Of a DNA stretch of 64,000 nt, positions 16,969-27,491 are shown piece by piece. The notes beneath the pieces are model-generated. The model had not been told where the DNA came from. It saw only the letters and a program-made list of their open reading frames with translations, and searched no databases. A program made the translations under genes and the position numbers. Every line of letters starts with the position of its first letter. Positions within the stretch are counted from its first letter, which is position 1. Source of the stretch: Acidobacteriaceae bacterium (lineage in GTDB: Bacteria > Acidobacteriota > Terriglobia > Terriglobales > Acidobacteriaceae); the NCBI GenBank assembly GCA_003134855.1, contig PLCS01000001.1:62001-126000 (forward strand). The letters run 5' to 3'.

Positions 16969-17882
16969 AGCACAAGGAATCAACGATTCGTGCTTTAATA
17001 GACGAAGCCGAGCGCACGCTCTGCGAGGGGCCGCATCCGGAGCGTGCGCGACGCGACGCAGAGACGCTTTTACTGCACATTATAAGAGAAAACGCGCATG
17101 CTGGACACAAAGCCTGGCTGACTTATCATGGAATAGCGCAGAATATCAACAGTGCTTGGTTGGTCGCGAATAGATACTTGTCCACTATGCCAATAATTAG
17201 TGATAATTTTAAAACTCTAGTAATGAGAAGACGCACCGGCGAACCAATTCAATACATCACCGGCGAGACGGAGTTTTACGGGCTGCCTTTTCGAGTTACG
17301 CCGGATGTGCTGATTCCGAGGCCGGAGACCGAGCATCTGGTCGAGAAGGTTCTGGAGTTAGCAGCCAACTTCGCTGCCCCGCGCATTGTTGATGTGGGCA
17401 CTGGTTCCGGCTGCATTGCCATCGCGCTGGCGTACAAATTGCCGCAAGCATCCATTACAGCAATCGATCTCTCCAAATCCGCCTTGGCCATCGCCCGCGA
17501 AAACGCCAAACGCAACGGAGTCGCTATGCGCTTTCTTGAAGGCGATTTGCTCGTGCCTGTCACAGAGGAACGATTCGAGTTCATCGTCTCCAATCCGCCG
17601 TACGTCGCGGAGGCGGACCGCGAGTCGCTCTCCGTCGAGGTGCGCGAGTACGAGCCAGCGCTGGCGCTCTTTGCAGGCGACGACGGCCTCGAAGTCTATC
17701 GGCGGCTCATTCCCGCAACCTTTGATGCGCTCATTCCCGGCGGCTTTGTGGTTCTCGAAATCGGCTACGGTCAATCGCCTGCAGTCGCCGAACTGCTCGC
17801 AACCTCCGGCTTTGAAGAGATCGAGTTTGTTCCGGATTTGCAACGCATTCCGCGTCTGGCCTGCGCCCGGCGGCCAATCTGA
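16965..17882 (+). CDS. prmC: Release factor glutamine methyltransferase
   Basis: The 305-residue enzyme methylates the glutamine of the GGQ motif in release factors, using SAM. Motifs seen are [14 protein letters not shown] (SAM binding, about 141-154), the acidic strand end ITAIDLS, and NPPYVAEAD (about 211-219, substrate glutamine binding). The helical N-terminal domain is about 15 residues longer than usual between KAWL and RRRTGEP (about 47-85). The DNA coding for this part (about 17100-17230) is strikingly AT-rich compared with its surroundings. It is coupled to prfA by a 4-nt overlap. Confidence 0.95.
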   Translation: MKHKESTIRALIDEAERTLCEGPHPERARRDAETLLLHIIRENAHAGHKAWLTYHGIAQNINSAWLVANRYLSTMPIISDNFKTLVMRRRTGEPIQYITGETEFYGLPFRVTPDVLIPRPETEHLVEKVLELAANFAAPRIVDVGTGSGCIAIALAYKLPQASITAIDLSKSALAIARENAKRNGVAMRFLEGDLLVPVTEERFEFIVSNPPYVAEADRESLSVEVREYEPALALFAGDDGLEVYRRLIPATFDALIPGGFVVLEIGYGQSPAVAELLATSGFEEIEFVPDLQRIPRLACARRPI

Positions 17883-18246
17883 TTTCCCAGTGGATTCACC
17901 ACTCCCTATGAACAACAACTGGTTGAGATTTGGGGCTCCTCTATCCTATCGCTAAAACTTGCGAGGACTGGTTAACCATTTAGCAAGTTAGCCACCGCTT
18001 CGCGGTGATCGCGAGTTAGCAAGTTAGCGGGTTCATTGCCGGCATAATATGCGACGGCAAGCTGGGCTGATTCTGATGAGCTGGGCCGGTTTGGGTTCGT
18101 GGTTTCCCAGGTCCCAAACGCGGGACCTGGGGCACCCAGCCTCTACAATCGAGAGAATCACTGGAGACCGCGTATTCAAACGCGCTCCAATCTGCAACTC
18201 CGTCTGCACCCGCTGGTGTAGAATTCACTCCGAAAGGAAACTTCTC
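17883..18246. repeat. Intergenic region with repeats between prmC and the alcohol dehydrogenase gene
   Basis: No gene is seen. TTAGCAAGTTAGC occurs twice (about 17980-17992 and 18016-18028), flanking a small hairpin CACCGC-TTC-GCGGTG at about 17993-18007. A perfect CAGGTC-family hairpin, CCCAGGTCCC (18106-18115) and GGGACCTGGG (18122-18131), follows. A TAGAAT-like -10 for the downstream gene is at about 18219-18224. Confidence 0.6.
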
Positions 18247-19290
18247 ATGCCCACGACCAAAGGCTACGCCACACCGAACGCGCAATCGCCGCTTGCTCCC
18301 TTCAACTTCACCCGCCGCGAGCCCGGCCCCACCGAGATCGCCGTCGAAATCCTCTACTGCGGCGTCTGCCACAGTGACCTGCACATGATCCGCAACGAGT
18401 GGGGCAACTCGATCTATCCCATGGTTCCCGGCCACGAAATCGTGGGCCGGGTGACGGCCGCCGGCAGCGCCGTAACAAAATTCAAGGTGGGCGGGATCGC
18501 GGCTATCGGCGTCATCGTGGACTCCTGCCGCCAGTGCGCCCCCTGCGCGCGCGGCGAAGAGCACTACTGCGATGAGGGGCCCACACTCACCTACGCCGCC
18601 ACGGACCGCGTGGACGGCACGATCACCATGGGCGGCTACTCCTCGAACTATGTCGTGGATGAACGCTTCGCCCACCTCGTGCCCGCGAATCTCGATCTGG
18701 CCGCCGTGGCCCCGCTGCTCTGCGCCGGCATTACCACTTATTCGCCGCTGCGCCACTGGAAGGTGGGTCCCGGCATGAAGGTGGGCATCGTCGGCCTGGG
18801 AGGGCTGGGCCACATGGCGCTCAAGTTCGCCCACTCCTTCGGCGCGCACACGGTCCAGTTCACCACCAATCTCCGCAAGCGCGAAGATGCCCTGAGGCTG
18901 GGCGCCGATGAGGTTGTGCTTTCCAGCGATGCCGACGCGATGAAGGGCCACTTCAAGTCCTTCGACTTCATCCTGGACGCTGCCGCCGCCCCGCACTCGC
19001 TCGACCCATACACCGCGCTGCTGAAGCAGGACGCTACGATGGCCCTGGTCGGCCTGCCGGATAAGTTCCCTGTCCTCAACGTGGGCAACCTCATCTTCAA
19101 GCGCGCCGCGCTTTCCGGCTCGATGATCGGCGGCATGCCCGAGACGCAGGAGATGCTGGACTACTGCGGCCAGCACAACATCGTCTCCGATGTAGAAGTG
19201 ATTCCCATCCAGAAGATCAACGAAGCCTACGAGCGAATGCTCAGGCAGGATGTGAAGTACCGATTTGTGATCGATATGAGTTCACTGTAG
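18247..19290 (+). CDS. Zinc-dependent NAD(P)-alcohol dehydrogenase, cinnamyl-alcohol-dehydrogenase family
   Basis: The 347-residue product starts at ATG 18247 behind GAAAGGAA. Catalytic zinc ligands lie in CGVCHSDLH (about 38-46) and GHE (about 61-63). The structural zinc cysteines are in CRQCAPCARGEEHYC (about 95-109). The nucleotide-binding glycines are GIVGLGGLGHMALKFA (about 180-195). This is the YahK/CAD-type group, which reduces a wide range of aldehydes, usually with NADPH. No partner genes define a pathway. The upstream extension of the open frame to 18049 runs through a repeat hairpin and is rejected. Confidence 0.9.
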   Translation: MPTTKGYATPNAQSPLAPFNFTRREPGPTEIAVEILYCGVCHSDLHMIRNEWGNSIYPMVPGHEIVGRVTAAGSAVTKFKVGGIAAIGVIVDSCRQCAPCARGEEHYCDEGPTLTYAATDRVDGTITMGGYSSNYVVDERFAHLVPANLDLAAVAPLLCAGITTYSPLRHWKVGPGMKVGIVGLGGLGHMALKFAHSFGAHTVQFTTNLRKREDALRLGADEVVLSSDADAMKGHFKSFDFILDAAAAPHSLDPYTALLKQDATMALVGLPDKFPVLNVGNLIFKRAALSGSMIGGMPETQEMLDYCGQHNIVSDVEVIPIQKINEAYERMLRQDVKYRFVIDMSSL

Positions 19291-19343
19291 GACGTCCGGC
19301 TCGGCTCACCTGACCGAAGGACAGGAATCGACTGAGCCGGGTC

Positions 19344-20459
19344 CTACCGAACTCTCTTTAGTCTTCGGAGTATCTCTGGAAAGTCGATTTGTAAAAATTT
19401 ATAGTCGTATTTTTTTACCGCAATGATTCCTTTGAGAATGGGCTCGGAATCGGAGGGCTGTTTTGTATCGGAGGGCGCAGCAGGGAGGAACCGTCTCAGA
19501 TCCAGTCTTTCCTGAAGGGCCAGGATTTGGTCGTTTCTCGCACAAAGCGCAGCTTCCTTCGCCTCCAATAGCGCCTTTGCAAGCAGAACCTGCGATTGTA
19601 GATGTAGGACATTCGCTTGCAGCTGAGATACGGCTGCATCGGTGAAGCCTTTCGTCGCCAATCCAAATTCCGGAACCGTTGGGATTCGCAGGTACAGATC
19701 AAGAGCCTCGCGGATTCGCTCCAACGCCTCAGTATGTTCCCGAGGCGTTACAGTGAACAGCACTTTAGTAGCTTCCCCCTTGAGCTGGGCATTCGCTTCA
19801 ATCCCTAAGTCTCTCAAAAACTGAATAAAGTACATTAAATATTGTTCGCATGCGCTCTTAATTGGAAATGGAAATTCAAAACCCACAACCAAAGAACCTC
19901 GATTTATATACTTATCTAGTTCCTCCCGAATTAATTCAGTGAGCCTCACTAAGCTTGGAGATGAATCAGCAATCTCTTTGATTGTTGTGTTGAGGGTAAC
20001 TATTGTTGAAACTCCAAATCCTTCGATGCAAGTATTTTCATCGCGTTGCCAGTACTCAAGCTCGAATTCTGGGTGCTCGTCGAGGACGGTCTCGATACAG
20101 GTCGCAAGGTCAGCAATGCTATACGGCTGAGCCCAGAATTCAAGATCGTACTCGATCAGGAACACGACGGGTCTTGGCCCAACATTAATGGAGGCACCTG
20201 GCTCAAATTCTGCTGAAGCGAACTCCCAGTTGAGGAGGTCCTTCTTGGCCCCTGGGAGAACAACTTTAACGGTCTCGCAAAAAAAGAGGTCCTTCATGGC
20301 AATAGAGGCGCAATTCGGGGCCGCAGCCTCCCAGAACGTCAGAACTGCGCTGCCGTTTTCATCCATCCAGCCGGAAGTGCTTTTCAGAAACTGTCCATCT
20401 ACAACGAGGCGTATTGTTCCAGGCTCGTCTGGATCTTGCACCAAACCATCATCTCTCAT
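19344..20459 (-). CDS. Hypothetical protein, 371 residues, with coiled-coil segment
   Basis: I do not recognise this protein. It has no signal peptide or membrane helix. The first 140 residues look beta-rich, with PRPVVFLIEYDLEFWAQPYS as a hydrophobic core strand. A middle part (about 150-265) mixes alpha and beta. A heptad-like segment (about 275-315, VSQLQANVLHLQSQVLLAKALLEAKE) should form a coiled coil, followed by a basic C-terminus. GC content is visibly lower than in both neighbours, which may indicate transfer. The gene stands alone on the minus strand, convergent with the dehydrogenase gene. Confidence 0.6.
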   Translation of the reverse strand: MRDDGLVQDPDEPGTIRLVVDGQFLKSTSGWMDENGSAVLTFWEAAAPNCASIAMKDLFFCETVKVVLPGAKKDLLNWEFASAEFEPGASINVGPRPVVFLIEYDLEFWAQPYSIADLATCIETVLDEHPEFELEYWQRDENTCIEGFGVSTIVTLNTTIKEIADSSPSLVRLTELIREELDKYINRGSLVVGFEFPFPIKSACEQYLMYFIQFLRDLGIEANAQLKGEATKVLFTVTPREHTEALERIREALDLYLRIPTVPEFGLATKGFTDAAVSQLQANVLHLQSQVLLAKALLEAKEAALCARNDQILALQERLDLRRFLPAAPSDTKQPSDSEPILKGIIAVKKYDYKFLQIDFPEILRRLKRVR

Positions 20460-20524
20460 CGGTAAAAATATACCCCCACAGTAAGGTTGTCCGCTCGTAA
20501 CGGCATCTCCGAGCGGCCGGGCCT

Positions 20525-21037
20525 TCAGTCAGCCCGGCCGGTCTTGTTCAGTTCTGCATATAAGCCCAAATCCTTGCCGCCTATATATTTGGCGATATAG
20601 AGAATCTGCCCATAGTGCATGCCGAAGTGCTCGACGACCTGGTAAACGGCTTCCAGGCCGGTGACTTTGTACCCCTGGATTTCAAACGGCGCGATCATGT
20701 CGGCCGGGGTCAGCAGAGCCAGCACCTCCGCGGCTTCCCGCATGGTTGCGCCAAGTGTTTCCAACAGCACAGACGCGGGCATCGACTTGGCTTCGCTGAA
20801 CTCCGCGGGCCGGTCGCGGGTGTCTTCCTGCTGGTTGAACGAAGCGACCAGCCACTGGCGCACATTGCCGTTCAGATGCAGGATCAGGTTGCCGATGCTG
20901 TTGCTGGCGTCGTTGGGACGCCACCAGATTTGCTCTTCGGTGAGCCATTCGACGCATCCCCGCAGCCGGGGCCAGTACTGCTCCAGCAGCTTGCGGCGGG
21001 AAAACTCAAGAAACAGCGTGGTCACATCCGCTTCCAT
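20525..21037 (-). CDS. DinB-family protein (DUF1572-like)
   Basis: The 170-residue four-helix protein shows the DinB pattern: WLTEEQIWWRPNDASNSIGNLILHLNGNVRQW (about 29-60) with the first metal-binding His in LHLNGN, and the other two in VVEHFGMHYGQILYI (about 133-147). The three His residues form a divalent-metal site. The family includes thiol transferases related to bacillithiol and mycothiol S-transferases, but most members are uncharacterised. It starts at ATG 21037, divergent from the alpha-galactosidase gene. Function beyond the fold is not predictable. Confidence 0.8.
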   Translation of the reverse strand: MEADVTTLFLEFSRRKLLEQYWPRLRGCVEWLTEEQIWWRPNDASNSIGNLILHLNGNVRQWLVASFNQQEDTRDRPAEFSEAKSMPASVLLETLGATMREAAEVLALLTPADMIAPFEIQGYKVTGLEAVYQVVEHFGMHYGQILYIAKYIGGKDLGLYAELNKTGRAD

Positions 21038-21219
21038 GGCCGGCCTCGGAAAAAATCTTCCACTCCCTTTCCTGAGTTATTCTTCTAGCATTTTATCGCC
21101 CTTGCGCGGGTTGTGGCTTAACTTTCGCTCTCCGACCCCTCCGCAAGGCAGCCCGGAATTGCCTAAACCGCTTCCCCGGCATAGAATTTTCCCTGAATTC
21201 ATTTCTACGAGGATCGACC

Positions 21220-22473
21220 ATGCGCGCATTCGCTTCGCTCTCTACAGTTGCTCTTGCACTGACAGCATTTACCGCCGTATCGCAAACGCCCGCCACTGCG
21301 AAAGTGACCTCGCCGAAGGCGAAGTTGGCCGCACCGCAGGTGCAGGTGGCGCAGACGCCGCCGATGGGCTGGAACAGTTGGAACTTCTTCTTCGGCAAGG
21401 TCACCGACAAGAACATCCGCGACTCCGCCGATCAGATCGTGGCTAGCGGCATGAAGGACGCCGGCTACGTCTACGTGAACATCGACGACACCTGGGAGGG
21501 GGAGCGCGACGCGAGCGGCGTGCTGCACACGAATGCCAAGTTCCCCGACATGAAGGCGCTGGCCGATTACGTTCACTCCAAGGGGCTGAAGATCGGCATC
21601 TACTCAGGGCCGGGGCCGAAGACCTGCGCCGGCTACGAGGGTTCGCTGGGCCACGAGGAGCAGGACGCGCAGCTCTACGCCTCCTGGGGCATCGACTATC
21701 TGAAGTACGACCTGTGCAGCTTCATTCCCTCGGTAATGATGAAGCAGGCTCCCAACGACAAGGCGGAGCAGATGAGGATCATGATTGCCGCCTACGACAA
21801 GATGAACAAGGCGCTCAAGGCCACCGGGCGGCCCATCGTCTATTCGTTCTGCCAGTATGGCTGGGACGCTGTGTGGGAGTGGGCGCCCTCGGTGGGCGGC
21901 AACCTGTGGCGCACTACCGGCGACATTGACCCGCACTGGGACCGCATCTACGCGATCGTCAGCCAGCAGGAGGGCTTGGAAAAATACGCCGTGCCTGGCC
22001 ACTGGAACGATCCCGATATGCTCGAAGTGGGCAACGGCAAGCTCTCGCTGGCGGAAAACCGCACCCACTTTTCGCTGTGGGCGATGCTGGCCGCGCCTCT
22101 GCTGGCCGGCAACGACCTGCCCAACATGAAGCCGGAGATCAAGGCCATCCTGACCAACCGCGAGGTGATCGCCATCGATCAGGACCGGCTCGGCAAGCAG
22201 GGCGCGCGCGTTTACTCGGAGGGAGAGGTCGATGTCTGGGCCCGGCATCTGGCTGGCGGCGCGCTGGCCATCGCTATCGTCAACGCCGGCAGCGACCGGT
22301 ACGCGACCCATCCCTTCCACCTGAACCTGCGCAAACTCGGCCTGGCCGGAACGCAGACAGCCAAGGAATTGTGGACGGGCAAGACGGTGGAGCTGACCGA
22401 GAATATGCCGTTGGAGCTGGCCAGCCATGATGTGCTGCTGGTGCGCGTGGATGCGCCCAAGGCGGCCAAGTAA
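21220..22473 (+). CDS. Secreted alpha-galactosidase, glycoside hydrolase family 27
   Basis: The 417-residue protein opens with a signal peptide (about 1-28) and a short Ala/Lys linker. The GH27 domain begins at TPPMGWNSWNFF (about 46-57). The catalytic nucleophile is the Asp in YLKYDLCS (about 167) and the acid/base is in HWNDPDMLEVGNG (about 263). A C-terminal beta-sandwich follows from about 325. The enzyme removes terminal alpha-galactose from plant oligosaccharides and galactomannans in the periplasm or outside the cell. It fits a plant-debris lifestyle. There is no sugar transporter nearby. Confidence 0.93.
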   Translation: MRAFASLSTVALALTAFTAVSQTPATAKVTSPKAKLAAPQVQVAQTPPMGWNSWNFFFGKVTDKNIRDSADQIVASGMKDAGYVYVNIDDTWEGERDASGVLHTNAKFPDMKALADYVHSKGLKIGIYSGPGPKTCAGYEGSLGHEEQDAQLYASWGIDYLKYDLCSFIPSVMMKQAPNDKAEQMRIMIAAYDKMNKALKATGRPIVYSFCQYGWDAVWEWAPSVGGNLWRTTGDIDPHWDRIYAIVSQQEGLEKYAVPGHWNDPDMLEVGNGKLSLAENRTHFSLWAMLAAPLLAGNDLPNMKPEIKAILTNREVIAIDQDRLGKQGARVYSEGEVDVWARHLAGGALAIAIVNAGSDRYATHPFHLNLRKLGLAGTQTAKELWTGKTVELTENMPLELASHDVLLVRVDAPKAAK

Positions 22474-22496
22474 ACGATCGGCTGGGTTTGTGGATT

Positions 22497-22522
22497 CCCA
22501 GGTCTAAAAATCAAGACCTGGG
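22497..22522. repeat. CAGGTC-family hairpin between convergent genes
   Basis: CCCAGGTCT (22497-22505) pairs with AGACCTGGG (22514-22522). The flanks TTTGTGGATT on the left and CCACCC on the right match the copies at 18106-18131 and 8191-8216. It lies between the stop codons of the GH27 gene and fabG and could act as a bidirectional terminator. Confidence 0.65.
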
Positions 22523-22548
22523 CCACCCGGTACCCGGCGCAGAGGCGA

Positions 22549-23295
22549 TCACCCCATGAACATTCCGCCGTTCACGTCCAGCACATGGCCGGTAATGTAA
22601 GACGCCGCATCCGAGGCCAGGAACTTGACCGCCTGGGCGACATCGAGGTCCGTTCCCCGCCGGCTCAAAGGTATATTGGCCAGCATCGCCGCGCTCACCT
22701 TCTCGTCGAGCACCGCCGTCATGGGCGTCTCAATGTAGCCCGGCGCGACGGCATTTACGGTGATCCCCCGCGAGGCCACCTCGCGCGCCAGCGATTTTGT
22801 CAGGCCGATCAGCCCGGCCTTGCTGGCCGCGTAATTCACCTGGCCCGCCTGCCCGGCGCGTCCCACCACGCTGGCCATGTTGATGATCCGGCCCCAGCGG
22901 TTCTTGATCATCGGACGCAGCAGGGCCTGGGTCAGCAGAAATGGCCCAGTCAGATTGATGGCGATCACCAGATCCCAGTCCGAGCGCTTCATGCTCATCA
23001 TCAGCGCGTCGCGAGTGATGCCGGCGTTGTTAACCAGAACCTCGACCTTGCCGAACTTGTCCAGCACCGCTTTGGCGCCGTCCTCAATCGACTGCTGATT
23101 CGACACGTCCAGCTTGAACGCCGCGGCCGTGCCGCCCAGCGCCTCAATCTCCGCCGCGACCAGAGCCAGTTTGACTTCGTTGATGTCCGCAATGGCCAGC
23201 GTGGCCCCGGCCTTCGCCAGTTCCAGCGCGATGGCGCGCCCGATGCCTTGCGCAGCCCCGGTTACCAGCGCAATTCTTCCCTGCAAATCCGCCAT
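22549..23295 (-). CDS. fabG: 3-oxoacyl-ACP reductase-like short-chain dehydrogenase
   Basis: The 248-residue protein starts at ATG 23295 behind GGGAGA. The cofactor motif is TGAAQGIGRAIALELA (about 12-27), then NNAG (about 90-93). The catalytic Ser-Tyr-Lys set is in MASVVGRAGQAGQVNYAASK (about 140-159), and the C-terminal HVLDVNGGMFMG is typical of FabG. It reduces 3-ketoacyl-ACP with NADPH in fatty-acid elongation. Many bacteria have several FabG paralogues and no other fab gene is adjacent, so a specialised role is possible. It lies 65 nt downstream of leuA on the same strand. Confidence 0.88.
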   Translation of the reverse strand: MADLQGRIALVTGAAQGIGRAIALELAKAGATLAIADINEVKLALVAAEIEALGGTAAAFKLDVSNQQSIEDGAKAVLDKFGKVEVLVNNAGITRDALMMSMKRSDWDLVIAINLTGPFLLTQALLRPMIKNRWGRIINMASVVGRAGQAGQVNYAASKAGLIGLTKSLAREVASRGITVNAVAPGYIETPMTAVLDEKVSAAMLANIPLSRRGTDLDVAQAVKFLASDAASYITGHVLDVNGGMFMG

Positions 23296-23360
23296 ATTCT
23301 CCCTTTGACCTCCGCGCAGAGATCTCCGCGCCCTTTCGAACCTGATTATAAATGGGCCAA

Positions 23361-25295
<1,935 letters not shown>

Positions 25296-25342
25296 TCAAA
25301 AACCTGAGTCGGCTCTGTTACAAGGGTTTATGATGTAGATCA

Positions 25343-26401
25343 ATGAGATTTGCAATAACAGGCGGGGCAGCCCTATTCTTGATAGCGCTGCTGGGCCAAG
25401 CCCAAACAGCGCAAGAGTGGAAGCTGGATTTGTCGCAATATGGCCTCGTGAAGGCCGGTTGCTTCGGGTATCCGGGGCATCTCGAGTTTCTGGATGATGA
25501 CCACTTGGTGGTCAGCGCTCCTGTGGCGTTTACCTGTGACAAGAGCGATCGGGGCAAGCCAACTGACACCAGGATTACCGAAATCGATCTGCAAGGACAT
25601 GAACTGGCTGCCATCCGGCGACCCGATTTGGTCGAATTGGTTGCCGGACCTATCGAATACGTCACCGTCTGCACCGCGGACCGTGTCGAACTGTTGTCGC
25701 GCAACTTGCAAGTCGCAAGGTCGATCACACTCTCCGGAAGCGGACAATCCGGTGGATGTGATTTCGGCGGCGAGCTTTCGCCCTCACGCACAGCAATGGC
25801 AATCTGGGGTCCCGCTAAGTCCCAGTTGCGTCTTTACCAAGGCTCGTCCAGCGACCCAATCGCTGAGATAATGATGCCTAAGGGAGAATCCTTCAGGGGC
25901 GCCACCGATGACGGATTTCTCGTTTGCGTGGAAGAGAGAAAACAATGCGAGGTTGTCGGTTCACACGGACCAGAGCGCAGCTTCGCAATGCCTCAAATTG
26001 GGGGAGCCTCAGGGTACTACATAGTCGGTCTCGTTGCATCGGACAGGCTGCTTGTGGCGAGCTTCGATGGCAAACGTCTCTTCGCAGAAACGCCGACGGG
26101 CGAAACGGTCACTATGGGGGATATTGCCAAAATTAGGCCACCATTCATTGACAGCAGCGACACGAAGATGTCGGCTGCGGAGCCGCGACGGATTCTGTAC
26201 CGCGTCGATGGCTGTCTATTGGGAGACTTCGATGACTGTTATGGAGTCGTATTCCACCGTTTTGCAGTGTTCAACTCGCAAACTTCGCGGATGCTCTTTC
26301 GGCACAGTTATGCGCCGGGCGCGAATTTGAAGATTTCTCCAAATGGACACATCGTGATGGAACAAGACGGCGCAGAGGTTCATCTCTTTCGGATCCCCTA
26401 A
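25343..26401 (+). CDS. Secreted hypothetical protein, probably beta-propeller-like
   Basis: The 352-residue protein begins with a signal peptide (MRFAITGGAALFLIALLGQA, cleavage near 20-22). The mature part is a series of short beta-strands with repeating patterns such as LEFLDDDHLVVSA, VTVCTADRVELLSRN and GLVASDRLLVASFDGKRLF, as in WD- or NHL-type propellers. Six scattered cysteines are present. No catalytic motif is recognised. Similar lone secreted proteins are frequent in soil Acidobacteriota, by recollection only. It is divergent from leuA. Confidence 0.55.
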   Translation: MRFAITGGAALFLIALLGQAQTAQEWKLDLSQYGLVKAGCFGYPGHLEFLDDDHLVVSAPVAFTCDKSDRGKPTDTRITEIDLQGHELAAIRRPDLVELVAGPIEYVTVCTADRVELLSRNLQVARSITLSGSGQSGGCDFGGELSPSRTAMAIWGPAKSQLRLYQGSSSDPIAEIMMPKGESFRGATDDGFLVCVEERKQCEVVGSHGPERSFAMPQIGGASGYYIVGLVASDRLLVASFDGKRLFAETPTGETVTMGDIAKIRPPFIDSSDTKMSAAEPRRILYRVDGCLLGDFDDCYGVVFHRFAVFNSQTSRMLFRHSYAPGANLKISPNGHIVMEQDGAEVHLFRIP

Positions 26402-26565
26402 AGACCGATTTACGTCATTTGCGGAATTAAGAGAAAGCAACAGGAAGAACACTGGGCCATTCATCGCCAATGGCCTCGGAGCTCATTAACGGGATCGCGG
26501 TTGGATTGTCGCCGATTCGGAAACTGCACCATACAGCCGAAACCTGTCCCTGTTCCCTGTCTTTT

Positions 26566-27375
26566 TTACCCCGACGGCGTAGCCGCCACCGTCACGGGGC
26601 GCGCCACCAGGGACGGCCGCACCAACTCCGCCGGCCACACATAAACCGCCAGCCTCCGCGTGTAGTGCAGCACCGGCTCCAGCTCCGGCAATTGAATGCC
26701 GAGCACCGCCGCCAGATCGTTCCGCTCGATATCCGCCTCGGCCTCTTCGAGCGGCCAGGTGATGTGGTGCAGGTTGGCGCGGATGGGCTGGCCGTCCCGG
26801 TTGCTGGAAAAGAGGCTGTAGCGCTCCATCAGGAAGTGCTCCAGAGAGCCCTCGCCGCTCTCCGCCAGCCGCCGCGACGGACCCAGCCCGCGGTAGCGCG
26901 CCTTGAAGATCACCTGCCGGCCGGCAAAGCGCCTGCGGCTATAAAATGAAAACTCCCGCTCCGTCCGCTGCTCCATGTGCATCTCGGCCCAGTGGTAGGG
27001 GAGGCGATAGGCGGCGCGCCCCACGGCCACCGCCAGCAGGTTGCTGGCATCCAGCGAGAGACAGACCACTCCCGGCGTTCCGGTGCGCTCTTCGCGGACA
27101 TAGGTGCGCAAACTCAGATCGGGAAAGCTGCGCACCCCGGGAAGCGGGGGAATGCCGCGCACCTTGATGCGGTCCATCCAGAAGGGCATCACTCCCAGCC
27201 ACGCGGAGCCCTGGAAGGTGTCCACCTGCAAACCCTCTGGAATCAGCGGCGCAACGACCGAGGCCGGCACTGGCCAGTGGGCAAAGAGCAGATCGTTCCA
27301 GCGCTGCTTCATCAGCCAGCGGCCCGACGGCAAGGGCCGCGGCTTGTGCGACGTGCGTGCCAGATATTCCAGCAT
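26566..27375 (-). CDS. DUF2071 (YqjF-like) protein
   Basis: The 269-residue protein shows the DUF2071 features: WNDLLFAHWPVPASVVAPLIPEGLQVDTFQG (about 26-56), WLGVMPFWMDRIKVRGIPPLPG (about 59-80) and FPDLSLRTYVRE (about 84-95). The fold is a beta-barrel related to acetoacetate decarboxylase. YqjF proteins are uncharacterised enzymes or binders. The gene is divergent from the ThyX-like gene, with 116 nt between starts. No functional link to neighbours is apparent. Confidence 0.82.
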   Translation of the reverse strand: MLEYLARTSHKPRPLPSGRWLMKQRWNDLLFAHWPVPASVVAPLIPEGLQVDTFQGSAWLGVMPFWMDRIKVRGIPPLPGVRSFPDLSLRTYVREERTGTPGVVCLSLDASNLLAVAVGRAAYRLPYHWAEMHMEQRTEREFSFYSRRRFAGRQVIFKARYRGLGPSRRLAESGEGSLEHFLMERYSLFSSNRDGQPIRANLHHITWPLEEAEADIERNDLAAVLGIQLPELEPVLHYTRRLAVYVWPAELVRPSLVARPVTVAATPSG

Positions 27376-27491
27376 GGCTGGGTTGCTCCTGACTTGCCTT
27401 GTACCGGCTTGCCCTGACCTGCCGCTCTCGCTTCGGCTGATTCAATAGACGCCGCGAACGGGAGCAAGGATGCACAACTCAATCCGCCCCA

